NCBI RefSeq assembly: GCF_003387575.1
Contig: NZ_QUAB01000037.1
Location: forward strand, 1 to 64,000
Direction: 5' to 3'
Length of the DNA stretch: 64,000 nt
Origin: Microbacterium bovistercoris
GTDB lineage: Bacteria; Actinomycetota; Actinomycetes; Actinomycetales; Microbacteriaceae
Below are positions 13,100 through 20,779 of the stretch, piece after piece; position 1 is the first letter of the stretch, and each line of letters begins with the position of its first letter. The notes beneath the pieces are model-generated. The model ran no database searches. It was given only the letters and a program-made list of their open reading frames with translations, and was not told the DNA's origin. A program made the translations under genes and the position numbers.

Positions 13100-13587
13100 G
13101 CGAAGATCTGAAGCACCAGACGGAGTCGACCGTCGAGCAGCTCGAGCACGAGGGCGACATCGCGGCGGACTTCATCGAGGAGCTGCTCGACATCGCCGAC
13201 ATCGATGGCGACCTGACCCTCGACGTGCGGCAGGGCCGCGCCTATGTGTCGGTCGAGGCGGAGGGCAACGGTCTTGCCGTGATCTCGGCGCCTGACACCG
13301 TGCAGGCGCTGCAGGAGCTCACCCGCCTGGCGGTGCAGAGCAAGACCGGTGCGTTCTCGCGGATGATCCTCGACATCGGCGGGTCGCGCGACACGCGGCG
13401 CCGGCAGCTCGAGTCGCTGGTGGATGCCGCGGTCGCGAAGCTCGACGAGGGCGCCTCGCAGGCGTCGCTGCCGTCGATGTCGAGCTACGAGCGCAAGCTG
13501 GTGCACGACATCGTCGCCGACCGCGGACTCGTCTCCGAGTCGTACGGTGAGGGTCACGACCGCCACACGGTGATCCGCCGGGGCTGA
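13096..13587 (+). CDS. khpB: KhpB/Jag-type KH-R3H RNA-binding protein
   Basis: 163 residues. An N-terminal KH-like domain is followed by an R3H domain at the C-terminus (SYERKLVHDIVADRG, then GHDRHTVIRR). The family binds RNA with KhpA and affects cell elongation and division genes in Gram-positives. GTG start overlapping the yidC stop. The older name Jag refers to the same family. Confidence 0.93.
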   Translation: MSEDLKHQTESTVEQLEHEGDIAADFIEELLDIADIDGDLTLDVRQGRAYVSVEAEGNGLAVISAPDTVQALQELTRLAVQSKTGAFSRMILDIGGSRDTRRRQLESLVDAAVAKLDEGASQASLPSMSSYERKLVHDIVADRGLVSESYGEGHDRHTVIRRG

Positions 13588-13609
13588 ACCGGTCGTCTCC
13601 GGCCGACTT

Positions 13610-13689
13610 CTGGCCATTGAGCGAGAGACCTTCCCTGTCATTGAGCGAGCGGCCGTTTTCCGGTCATTGAGCGAGTGAAGCGAGACGAA
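13610..13689. repeat. Three CATTGAGCGA repeats before rsmG
   Basis: CATTGAGCGA occurs at about 13615, 13639 and 13663; the last continues into GTGAAGCGAGACGAA, the end of the long interspersed repeat. The block reaches the rsmG ATG, which argues against the upstream in-frame GTG at 13675 being the true start. Confidence 0.6.
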
Positions 13690-14328
13690 ATGCCTTCCAT
13701 TCCTGAAGCGGGACTCGAGCTTGAGCCGGCGGCCGCCGCAGAACTGTTCGGTGACCGTCTCGAGCTCGCGCGTCAGTTCACGAAAAATCTCGCTGATCAG
13801 GGAGAATTGCGGGGACTGATCGGTCCGCTCGAGCTTCCGAGGTTGTGGACGCGGCACGTGCTGAACAGTGCGATCGCGGCACCGCTGTTCTCGGGGTCGG
13901 TGGCGGATGTCGGGTCCGGAGCCGGTCTGCCCGGCGTGGTCCTGGCGATCGCCCGGCCGGATGTGCAGTGGACGCTCATCGAGCCGATGGAGCGTCGCAC
14001 CGACTGGCTGAGCGAGCAGGTCGCGGAGCTGGGCCTGGACAACGTGACGGTGATGCGCGCACGCGGTGAGGATGTCGGCCTCGAGTTCGACATGATCACG
14101 GCTCGTGCGGTGAGTGCGCTGCGCACCCTCGTGCCGATCGTCGCCCCGCTGGTGCGGGACGGGGGAGAGCTCGCGCTGCTCAAAGGCACGGGTGCGCCTG
14201 CGGAGATCGAAGCGGCGCAGAAGGCGCTGCGCAAGTACAAGGTTTCAGATGTGCGGGTCGAGGTGCTCGGTGAGGGCGTGCTGACGGAGACGACGCGCGT
14301 CGTGCGGGGGATTGTCCGCGCCGACTGA
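13690..14328 (+). CDS. rsmG: 16S rRNA (guanine-N7)-methyltransferase RsmG
   Basis: Methylates N7 of G527 (E. coli numbering) in 16S rRNA using S-adenosylmethionine. 212 residues from the ATG at 13690. The SAM-binding motif VADVGSGAGLPGVVLAIA lies about 76-93, and the ARAVSALRTLVP segment is typical of RsmG (formerly GidB). It is the last gene before about 4 kb without genes. Confidence 0.95.
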   Translation: MPSIPEAGLELEPAAAAELFGDRLELARQFTKNLADQGELRGLIGPLELPRLWTRHVLNSAIAAPLFSGSVADVGSGAGLPGVVLAIARPDVQWTLIEPMERRTDWLSEQVAELGLDNVTVMRARGEDVGLEFDMITARAVSALRTLVPIVAPLVRDGGELALLKGTGAPAEIEAAQKALRKYKVSDVRVEVLGEGVLTETTRVVRGIVRAD

Positions 14329-14886
14329 CCCCTGCCGGAGCTGCTCCGTGCGGCTCGGATGCCCGGGGCATGGAAGTGGCCGTGAACCGTCGGTCCGGTC
14401 CTCGTGGTGCCGCGCGGTCGACTTTCTCCGGGACGCACGTCGGGCCGCCGGCGGCGCCGTGCGGTGTTGGTGCGGCAGATCGGCAGAGGGTTTGTCGGTC
14501 GCTCTTGTGTCTCGGTGACGTGAAGGGGATGCACTCCCGCCGATCCCGCACCTGCGGCGCCTGACGAATACGCACTTCAGCAGGGTTCCGGTTTTCACTG
14601 ACGCAGCCGTTCCCGGGTGACCGCGTGCAGCGAGGGAGAGCTGTATGCCGCACCTGATGAGAGCAGGGCTCGGGCGTATTGTCGCGCATCCGGGGCCTAT
14701 GGCGGAGGTCGTCGGTGGGCAGCCCGGCGATCAGGAACGACGGAGTCCGGCAACCGCGGGCATCTTGCGGATGCCGGCTGGCGTCCGCCTCGTGACTTCT
14801 GCTCTCGCTGGCTTCCTTCTTCGTTCGTGGCCCAACGCGCTTCAGAGCAGTCGAACGACCTTGCCGTAGGTGTGTGAGAGGCGAGC
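14329..14886. other. Non-coding stretch, no gene seen
   Basis: 558 bases between rsmG and the first parS. Open frames here are short, lack good ribosome sites and show no recognisable domain. Base composition looks less GC-rich than the neighbouring genes. No tRNA or other RNA is recognised. Confidence 0.55.
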
Positions 14887-14900
14887 GTTTCACGTGAAAC
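14887..14900. promoter_or_regulatory. parS: parS site (perfect core)
   Basis: GTTTCACGTGAAAC, the exact palindromic ParB-binding core. Confidence 0.9.
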
Positions 14901-15211
14901 ACGCTGTCCATCGTTCACCGGCCCTCATCAGTGCCGTTCGTTGCGATCCATGCGGTCGTGCGCACCGACCCGTGTCGCGGACAGTAGGTGCAACCGTCAG
15001 CGACGCGTCGCTCGGTTCGCGGCACTGGTTGTTACCCTCTACAGGCGGTGAGGAGCATCGGCTCCTTGCTGCTCTGGGGCTGGTGGGACTGGGCAGGTAG
15101 GTGAATGAGGGTCGGTTCCCCTGCGTCGACATCGGGACGGCGGTTCACTCGTTCGGGCAGGTGTGTCCCCGGCTGGCTCGACTACGCGGTGGCGGTGCCC
15201 GGGAGACGGAT

Positions 15212-15225
15212 GTTTCACGTGAAAC
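15212..15225. promoter_or_regulatory. parS: parS site (perfect, TGTTTCACGTGAAAC)
   Basis: Exact core with a preceding T, as in the 16-bp consensus. Confidence 0.9.
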
Positions 15226-15429
15226 CTTCCGCCGGTCCGTGGGGCAGGGTGTCTTTCGGTGAGACCCCGTTGATGTATGCGCCGGCCGACCTCCCGGTAC
15301 TGAGAAGACCCCATGTGCTGTTCGTCACCTCGCACCGGGTTGACAGGCACCGAACGTCGGTCGTCCCCAGCGGCTCATCGATGGTGAGCGTGCACACCGC
15401 CATGCTGCCGGTTTCGAGAGTGCGATGTC

Positions 15430-15443
15430 GTTTCACATGAAAC
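15430..15443. promoter_or_regulatory. parS: parS-like site (one change)
   Basis: GTTTCACATGAAAC: the central CACGTG has become CACATG, likely weakening ParB binding. Confidence 0.65.
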
Positions 15444-16112
15444 AGTGCTGGACCACAGATCACTGCAACCTCTTCTAGATGCCAATCCGTTGATTCGGGT
15501 ACCGAGCGATCTTGCGGGTGTGCGCGTGGCCGCCGTTCGCGGCGGTCCCGGCGATGAGGTGTCTGCCGGTCTGCTCCTGCAGGAGTCCGCAGGTACTGAT
15601 GTGACTGACGACGGTGGGATAGCGAGCACGAAGGTGTGATGTTCATACCGAGCCGTTAGAGAGCGAAGTCTCGAATGGGGCCGTCGACGGGTTCTGACGC
15701 GGGAGCCCCGGTGCGCGCGGTGGTTCGTCGGTGTAAGGCCGCCGTGATTGGCGATGGGCAGTGCAAGTGAATTCCTCTGCACCCGGGGTGTCGATCTGCT
15801 GTGGTGGCGGCGCCCGATGGGCGGAAGAGGTGCGCTTGCGCGAAGATGGCGGGCGCCTACGCGTCCTTTTGTGGCGTGGCAGTCCACGGGTTGCCACCGT
15901 GCCACGAGCTGCCGTCTGGCAACAGAACCCGCCATCACTGCTGGGGGTGGGCCCCAGGCGGTGCGACACGCGCCCCGGCGGAGCGCTTGGCAGGTCGGCA
16001 GGGACAGGGTGAGCTCATGCCGTGAGGCGGCACCAGGGGATGTGGGCGAAGGCCGGGTCCGCGAGTGCGGTCGTAATGGCTTCTTCGGGACGTGCGGCAC
16101 CAGCGCAGAGTA
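15444..16112. other. Non-coding stretch, no gene seen
   Basis: About 670 bases between a degenerate parS and the IS remnant. Frames up to about 240 codons exist but look like chance: Arg/Pro/His-rich, no domains, one encoding a parS as FHVK. Around 15878-15920 GTGGCA/TGCCAC words repeat in both orientations. Origin unknown. Confidence 0.5.
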
Positions 16113-16440
16113 GTGCCCCTTAACGTGGTGTAGTTAGCGGTGGCCCGTCTGCTCGTCGTAGACGTGGGCGCGGTCACCGTGTAGTCCCTTCGAGGAATCT
16201 CCTACAACCCACTCGAAAGGCATCTTCACGATGACCGCACCTCATATTGTCGACCCTGCCGGCCTGCTCGGCGAAGCCCTGGCGGATGCGTCGCCGGATC
16301 TGATGCGCCGCCTGCTGCAGACCATGATCAACGCGCTGCTGTCTGCCGACGCGGACGCTGTTGTCGGCGCGGAATGGGGTCAACGCTCCAGCGAGCGGAC
16401 CACGCAACGCAACGGCTACCGGCACCGCGATCTCGATACG
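16113..16440 (+). pseudogene. Truncated IS256-family transposase (IS remnant)
   Basis: The frame starting at 16231 reads MTAPHIVDPAGLLGEALADA, then LLQTMINALLSADADAVVGA and QRNGYRHRDLDT: the N-terminal part of an IS256-type (Mutator-like) transposase of usual length near 400 residues. Similarity ends after about 70 residues at 16440, where a parS repeat unit begins. A terminal-repeat-like sequence with CCCCTTAACGTGGTGTA near 16113-16132 suggests the left IS end; the right end and the catalytic DDE core are absent. Not functional. Confidence 0.75.
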
Positions 16441-16448
16441 GGCTCGTT

Positions 16449-16462
16449 GTTTCACGTGAAAC
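16449..16462. promoter_or_regulatory. parS: parS site (perfect core)
   Basis: GTTTCACGTGAAAC directly after the transposase break; its flanks (CTCGTT before, CCGCCAG after) match the repeat units downstream. Confidence 0.88.
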
Positions 16463-16537
16463 GGGCGAACCCGCCAGATTCTCGACCATCTCTACGACTG
16501 CAGTGCGGCTCGGGAACGGTTGGAGGAGCGGTGCGTC

Positions 16538-16551
16538 GCTTCACGTGAGGC
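16538..16551. promoter_or_regulatory. parS: parS-like site (degenerate arms)
   Basis: GCTTCACGTGAGGC: central TCACGTGA is kept, outer bases changed. Confidence 0.5.
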
Positions 16552-16702
16552 GACCTGGTCCATTAGCCGAGTCTCCCGCACGGCTGCGTCGTGGTGCTGG
16601 ATAGTTCTGGTCGGTGAAGGCGCAGGCGGCCTGGGGTGTTCGTGACTAGGACGTCTAGGCGCGTTGGCCCTGTGACGTGGGACGCCGGGGGAGCGGCTCG
16701 TT

Positions 16703-16716
16703 GTTCCACGTGAAAG
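16703..16716. promoter_or_regulatory. parS: parS-like site
   Basis: GTTCCACGTGAAAG: two outer changes, central CACGTG kept. Confidence 0.6.
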
Positions 16717-16880
16717 GCCCGGTCCGCCAGGCCCTTCTCGTGATCGGGTGCAGCGTGGAGCGGGACTTATCACTTGGTGTGGCCTCCCATCGTCTCGAAT
16801 AACGCTGGTCGTTACGTGACCAAGCGCTACCTGCGCGCCGCATCTGTGATGCGTAGCGAGGACTGGGAGAGGGGTTCGTT

Positions 16881-16894
16881 GTTTCACGTGGAAC
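16881..16894. promoter_or_regulatory. parS: parS-like site (one change)
   Basis: GTTTCACGTGGAAC. Confidence 0.75.
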
Positions 16895-17055
16895 GGGTTG
16901 ATCCACCAGGTCCTCTTGGTGTTCGGGTGCAGCGTTGGGGTATATCCGTCGGTGAAGGCTTCGAGCGCGTCGAATGACGCTAGTCGTTACGTGACGAAGC
17001 GCCGTCTGTGCGGCGCATCTCTGACGCATGACGAGGACGGGGAGAGAAACCCATC

Positions 17056-17069
17056 GTTTCACGTGAAAC
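17056..17069. promoter_or_regulatory. parS: parS site (perfect core)
   Basis: GTTTCACGTGAAAC within the tandem array. Confidence 0.9.
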
Positions 17070-17336
17070 GGTCTGATCCGCCAGGTCCTCTACGGGTTCT
17101 GGTGCAGCGGGGGAGGCGTATCTGCCTGCGGAGGCTCGAGAGCGTCCAATGACGCTGGCTGTTCCGTGACGAGACGCCGCCTGCGCCCTGGGTCTCTGGC
17201 GTGTGGCGAGGACCGAGAGAGCGCGGCGGCCGTTCACGCCGCGCACATCCTCGCGTCGCGCAGCAGTGGTTCATGACGGTGCGCCATCTGGCGGCTTTGC
17301 CCTTGCCGCGTGGCGAGAGATGGGGGAGGGCCCGCA

Positions 17337-17350
17337 GTTCCACGTGAAAC
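17337..17350. promoter_or_regulatory. parS: parS-like site (one change)
   Basis: GTTCCACGTGAAAC at the start of the last recognisable array unit. Confidence 0.75.
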
Positions 17351-17470
17351 AGCCCGGCCCGGAGGGTCCATCGTGAGTGCGGGGCAGCGTGGTGCAGAGC
17401 TCCCCGGTCGGTAGAGCCATCGATCGTGCAGGTCATTCGAGCCGTTGCGTGACGATGCGCGACCTGGACG

Positions 17471-17928
17471 CTATGTCACTGACACGTGGTGCGAACTGGC
17501 AGAGCAGGTCGAGCCTCGTGGACCGTGCCGTCGCGGAGCGTGCTGAGACGCACATCGGATCCCCAAGGATTGCTGGCGACGAGCGGCCGGACGCGAAGCG
17601 TGATGGAGTGACTTCCCGATGGAAGGTGTGCGCGGGACTCGCGGCGACCAGCACGGAGAACAACCTCGTCTGTTCTCGAACCTCTTACCCCCTACCCTGA
17701 GGGGCAAATGCCGTGCATCGAGCTCCCGAGCGGAGCGGGCGTGAGACCGGCAGATGCGACGAGCTGCCCGACGATGGGAGCGTGCTGGTGATGCCTCCGT
17801 CGAGGAAGTTCCGGCTTCGTAGCCGGGCATCCTCGCCGCGGGGTGTCGCGGGCGCGGAAGCAGCTGTGTTCCTGTTGTCATTCGACTCCTTCGTACACGG
17901 AACGGGTGGCTGATGAAGCCCATGCGAA
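17471..17928. other. Non-coding stretch, no gene seen
   Basis: 458 bases between the array and the next parS with no supported gene or repeat. A GAACCTCTTACCCCCTACCC stretch near 17680 is locally unlike the surroundings. Confidence 0.5.
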
Positions 17929-17942
17929 GTTTCACGTGAAAC
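17929..17942. promoter_or_regulatory. parS: parS site (perfect core)
   Basis: GTTTCACGTGAAAC followed by A. Confidence 0.9.
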
Positions 17943-18289
17943 ATCCGCATACGTCCAGGGATGCGAACGGGAGTACTGGCGAGGATGTGAGCCGTGGCAT
18001 CGGAAGTGAATCGACGGGGAGGGGCGAGGTGGGTGGACGTCTGCCACCTGGAGGACATCACGAACCCCTCCACACTTCGATGACCGGAGCGATCGGCCTG
18101 AAGGTGCGGAGCGGTCTCTGAGGTTTCATCTCGGTCACCGGAGACCGCCTGCACGAAGCGCCATGGTCCAAGTGACCGCCCAACACTGCAACCTGATGCC
18201 GAGGGCGCGCACAGCGCGTCCGCCGCGTTCACGTGACCAGAGGGCCAACCTTCCCAGCCCAGACCCACCGAACTGTGCCCCGGGTCGGG

Positions 18290-18303
18290 GTTTCACGTGA
18301 AAC
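18290..18303. promoter_or_regulatory. parS: parS site (perfect core)
   Basis: GTTTCACGTGAAAC, 9 bases beyond the stop of the minus-strand hypothetical gene. Confidence 0.9.
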
Positions 18304-18312
18304 CCCGGATGA

Positions 18313-18684
18313 CTAGGCCCGGCGGAGTGCGCCGTCGATGCGGGCGCATGCGTCCGACAGTTCGGGCTCCGTGTTCGACGACAGCGGCTCCCAGCGCTCG
18401 ATCTGGGAGCGGATCCACTCCCAATGCCCACGACGGAGCGTGATCTCGAGAGGATGATCCTCCGGTGGCCACCCGAACGAGTCGCGCGCACCGGTGTAGC
18501 CGGCGGATGAGCGCCAGCCCGCATCCCGTACACAGGAGCCGGCGATGACGCTCTCCATGACACCGTCCACGACATCGATCGCCATCGAATTGTCGACGGT
18601 TCCGTCGATCAGCTGCCACGCGCGAACCGGGATCGCGATCGTCAGATACTCCACGCAGCCATTCTTGCGCAGCGCTGCGCGCAT
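18313..18684 (-). CDS. Small conserved-looking hypothetical protein next to parA
   Basis: 123 residues from the ATG at 18684, which has GGGAG 8 nt upstream; a GTG at 18654 (113 residues, beginning VEYLTIAIPVRAWQLIDGTV) is the alternative. Composition is that of a real protein (Trp-, acid- and hydrophobic-balanced; GHWEWIRSQIERWEPL near the C-terminus), unlike the chance frames around it. No domain is recognised. It is divergent from parA, with about 100 bases between starts, and its downstream end is marked by a parS. Confidence 0.75.
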   Translation of the reverse strand: MRAALRKNGCVEYLTIAIPVRAWQLIDGTVDNSMAIDVVDGVMESVIAGSCVRDAGWRSSAGYTGARDSFGWPPEDHPLEITLRRGHWEWIRSQIERWEPLSSNTEPELSDACARIDGALRRA

Positions 18685-18788
18685 GCGGGATCTCCCGGAT
18701 TCAGGCCGACGAACGTCGCTCCCGAGAGCGCGCCCTCGATCGGGGGAGGAGAGTCGATTAGAGTGGAACACGGTCCCGGAAGGAGTCG

Positions 18789-19709
18789 ATGTTTCACGTG
18801 AAACAGTCCGAACAGGCATCGCCGAACGACGATTTCGGGATGGATACCCCCCTTGCTCGAGAACTCGCAGACCTTTCCTCCCGGAGGCGCGCCCTTGAAG
18901 GCGTCACGGTCGAGTTCACCGGTCCCACCCGCGTCTTCACGGTGTCGAATCAGAAGGGCGGCGTCGGCAAGACCACGACGACGGTGAACGTGGCATCTGC
19001 GCTCGCCAGTCTCGGCGCGCAGGTGCTCGTGATCGACCTCGACCCCCAGGGGAACGCGTCGACCGCTCTCAGCATCCCGCACTCCGCCGACGTTCTCAGC
19101 GTGTACGACGTGCTGATCAACGGCACGGCACTGGCCGACGTCGTGCAGGTGAGCCCGGAGCATCCGAACCTGCGCTGCGCGCCGAGCACCATCCACCTGG
19201 CCGGCGCCGAGATCGAGCTCGTCGCCCAGGTCGCCCGTGAGTTCCGGCTGCGCCGGGCACTGGAGACCTACCTGAAGACGCATCCGACGGATGTCGTGAT
19301 CATCGACTGCCCTCCCTCGCTGGGACTTCTCACGATCAATGCCTTCACCGCGGCGTCCGAGGTGTTCATCCCGATCCAGGCCGAGTACTACGCCCTCGAG
19401 GGCCTCAGCCAGCTGCTCGGCAGCATCCAGATGATCCAGCAGCACCTCAACCCCGAACTCCACCTCTCCACGATCCTGCTCACGATGTTCGACGGGCGCA
19501 CCCGTCTCGCGCAGCAGGTCGCCGACGAGGTGCGTAATCACTTCCCGGATCAGGTGCTCGACACCGTGATCCCGCGCTCGGTCCGCGTGTCCGAAGCCCC
19601 GAGCTTCGGACAGTCCGTCATCGCATACGATGGGACCTCGGCCGGGGCGATCGCCTACCAGGAGGCTGCTGTCGAAATCGCGTCACGGACGCAGGGTAAG
19701 GAGAACTGA
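18789..19709 (+). CDS. parA: Chromosome-partitioning ATPase ParA
   Basis: Walker-type ATPase (306 residues) that moves ParB-parS complexes to segregate origins. The deviant Walker A is KGGVGKTT (56-63), followed by the DLDPQGNAS motif and the DCPPSLGLLT switch. An N-terminal extension of about 45 residues precedes the ATPase. The ATG follows an AAGGAG site and is immediately followed by a perfect parS (18791-18804) that encodes residues 2-5 (FHVK), so ParB bound there would sit on the gene start. It overlaps parB by one base. Confidence 0.96.
   Translation: MFHVKQSEQASPNDDFGMDTPLARELADLSSRRRALEGVTVEFTGPTRVFTVSNQKGGVGKTTTTVNVASALASLGAQVLVIDLDPQGNASTALSIPHSADVLSVYDVLINGTALADVVQVSPEHPNLRCAPSTIHLAGAEIELVAQVAREFRLRRALETYLKTHPTDVVIIDCPPSLGLLTINAFTAASEVFIPIQAEYYALEGLSQLLGSIQMIQQHLNPELHLSTILLTMFDGRTRLAQQVADEVRNHFPDQVLDTVIPRSVRVSEAPSFGQSVIAYDGTSAGAIAYQEAAVEIASRTQGKEN
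18791..18804. promoter_or_regulatory. parS: parS site inside the parA start
   Basis: GTTTCACGTGAAAC begins at the third base of the parA start codon. It is both coding (FHVK) and a ParB site. Confidence 0.9.
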
Positions 19710-20716
19710 TGGCGAAGCGCACGGGTCTGGGTCGGGGTATCGGAGCCCTCATCCCCACGGCAGATCAGGCTGCGGAGCGTCCGGTCGACGTCTTCTTCCC
19801 CGGTGGCTCGAAGACGACCGACGTCGTCATCGAGATTCCCAAGTCCTCTGAGAACACCGCACCCGCCGCGGCGACGGAAGGGGCGGATGCTCCGGATCTG
19901 GCGTCCGTGCCCGGTGTGCGCCTCATCCAGGTGAACCCTCTCGATATCGTGCCGAACCCGCGTCAGCCGCGTACGCACTTCAACGAGGAAGACCTCGCCG
20001 AGCTCGTGCACAGCGTCAAGGAGTTCGGCGTGCTGCAGCCCGTCGTCGTGCGACGCAATGCCGAGGGTGAGTACGAACTGATCATGGGGGAGCGGCGCAC
20101 TCGCGCCGCCCGCGAGGCCGGGCTCGAGTCGATCCCCGCGATCCTGCGCGAGACGGCGGATGAGGACCTGCTGCGGGACGCGCTGCTCGAGAACCTGCAC
20201 CGTTCGCAACTGAACCCCCTCGAAGAGGCATCCGCCTATCAGCAGCTGCTCGAGGACTTCGGCATCACCCAGGAACAGCTGGCCACGCGCATCGGCCGCT
20301 CCCGTCCGCAGGTGAGCAACACCATCCGCCTGCTCAAGCTTCCCGTTCCGGTGCAGCAGCGCGTCGCCGCCGGCGTGCTCTCCGCGGGTCACGCCCGCGC
20401 GATCCTCTCGCTCGAGGACCCGGAGCGGATGCAGCGACTGGCCGACAAGGTCGTCAACGAGGACCTCTCGGTGCGCGCCACCGAACAGGCTGCCAAGACC
20501 ATGCCGGAGGCCGCCGAGAAGTCGGCCAAGCCGCAGCCCGGCGCGCGGCGGGCTTATCTCGATGAGGTCGGAAGCAAGCTGGGTGACCGACTGAACACCC
20601 GTGTCCACGTCACGCTCGGCGCCCGAAAGGGGCAGGTCAAGATCGACTTCGCGTCGATCCAGGACCTCAACCGCATCCTCGGTGAGCTCGGCGAGGAGGA
20701 GTACGGCTCGCGCTGA
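19709..20716 (+). CDS. parB: Chromosome-partitioning protein ParB
   Basis: CTP-dependent clamp that loads at parS and spreads. 335 residues. After a variable N-terminus come the CTP-binding boxes: VVVRRNAEGEYELIMGERRT with the GERR motif (about 110-130) and ENLHRSQLNPLEEA (about 162-175). Then a helix-turn-helix (GITQEQLATRIGRSRPQVSN) and a C-terminal dimerisation domain. Its targets are the parS sites at 14887-18804. It forms an operon with parA. Confidence 0.97.
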   Translation: MAKRTGLGRGIGALIPTADQAAERPVDVFFPGGSKTTDVVIEIPKSSENTAPAAATEGADAPDLASVPGVRLIQVNPLDIVPNPRQPRTHFNEEDLAELVHSVKEFGVLQPVVVRRNAEGEYELIMGERRTRAAREAGLESIPAILRETADEDLLRDALLENLHRSQLNPLEEASAYQQLLEDFGITQEQLATRIGRSRPQVSNTIRLLKLPVPVQQRVAAGVLSAGHARAILSLEDPERMQRLADKVVNEDLSVRATEQAAKTMPEAAEKSAKPQPGARRAYLDEVGSKLGDRLNTRVHVTLGARKGQVKIDFASIQDLNRILGELGEEEYGSR

Positions 20717-20729
20717 CGCGCGGGGCTTC

Positions 20730-20779
20730 GTCAACCTGACGTTCACGGCCGGTTCACCGGCATCCGCGACGCTGTGCGC
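20730..20779 (+). promoter_or_regulatory. PHO box and leaderless promoter before the ParB-like gene
   Basis: Three 11-nt direct-repeat units: GTCAACCTGAC (20730), GTTCACGGCCG (20741), GTTCACCGGCA (20752). The last ends 5 nt before a -10-like GACGCT (20768-20773), which is 6 nt before the ATG at 20780. Unit length and sequence match the PhoP-binding PHO box known from Streptomyces. Confidence 0.72.

Larger units (their letters stand above)
16538..17470 (+). repeat. Degenerate tandem array, about 175-bp units each with a parS
   Basis: Units begin with a parS-like core at 16538, 16703, 16881, 17056, 17232 (core decayed) and 17337, i.e. steps of 165, 178, 175, 176 and 105. Shared words after the core include TCCGCCAGGTCCTCT and GGGTGCAGCG, and a second box GTTnCGTGAC lies 100-108 bp downstream of the core (16638, 16811, 16986, 17161, 17444). 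Units end with GAGGAC...GGGAGAG before the next parS. Confidence 0.75.

Noticed and set aside
13675..13689. rsmG start at the upstream GTG (13675)
   Set aside because: The extra five codons are the tail of the interspersed repeat; the ATG at 13690 begins the conserved-looking protein.
16538..17470. CRISPR array
   Set aside because: Units are about 175 bp, degenerate along their whole length and carry a parS; there are no short identical repeats with unique spacers and no cas genes.
14180..18121. Many short frames containing FHVK or HVK between rsmG and parA
   Set aside because: They arise because the parS palindrome TTTCACGTGAAA reads FHVK in one frame on either strand. The frames are Arg/Pro/His-rich, overlap each other on both strands and have no domains.
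18215..18240. CGTTCACGTGACC as a further parS
   Set aside because: Only the central TCACGTGA is kept and both outer arms differ, so it was not counted among the twelve. The GTTCACGTGTGAAC-like word near 45338 inside the ABC ATPase gene was rejected for the same reason.
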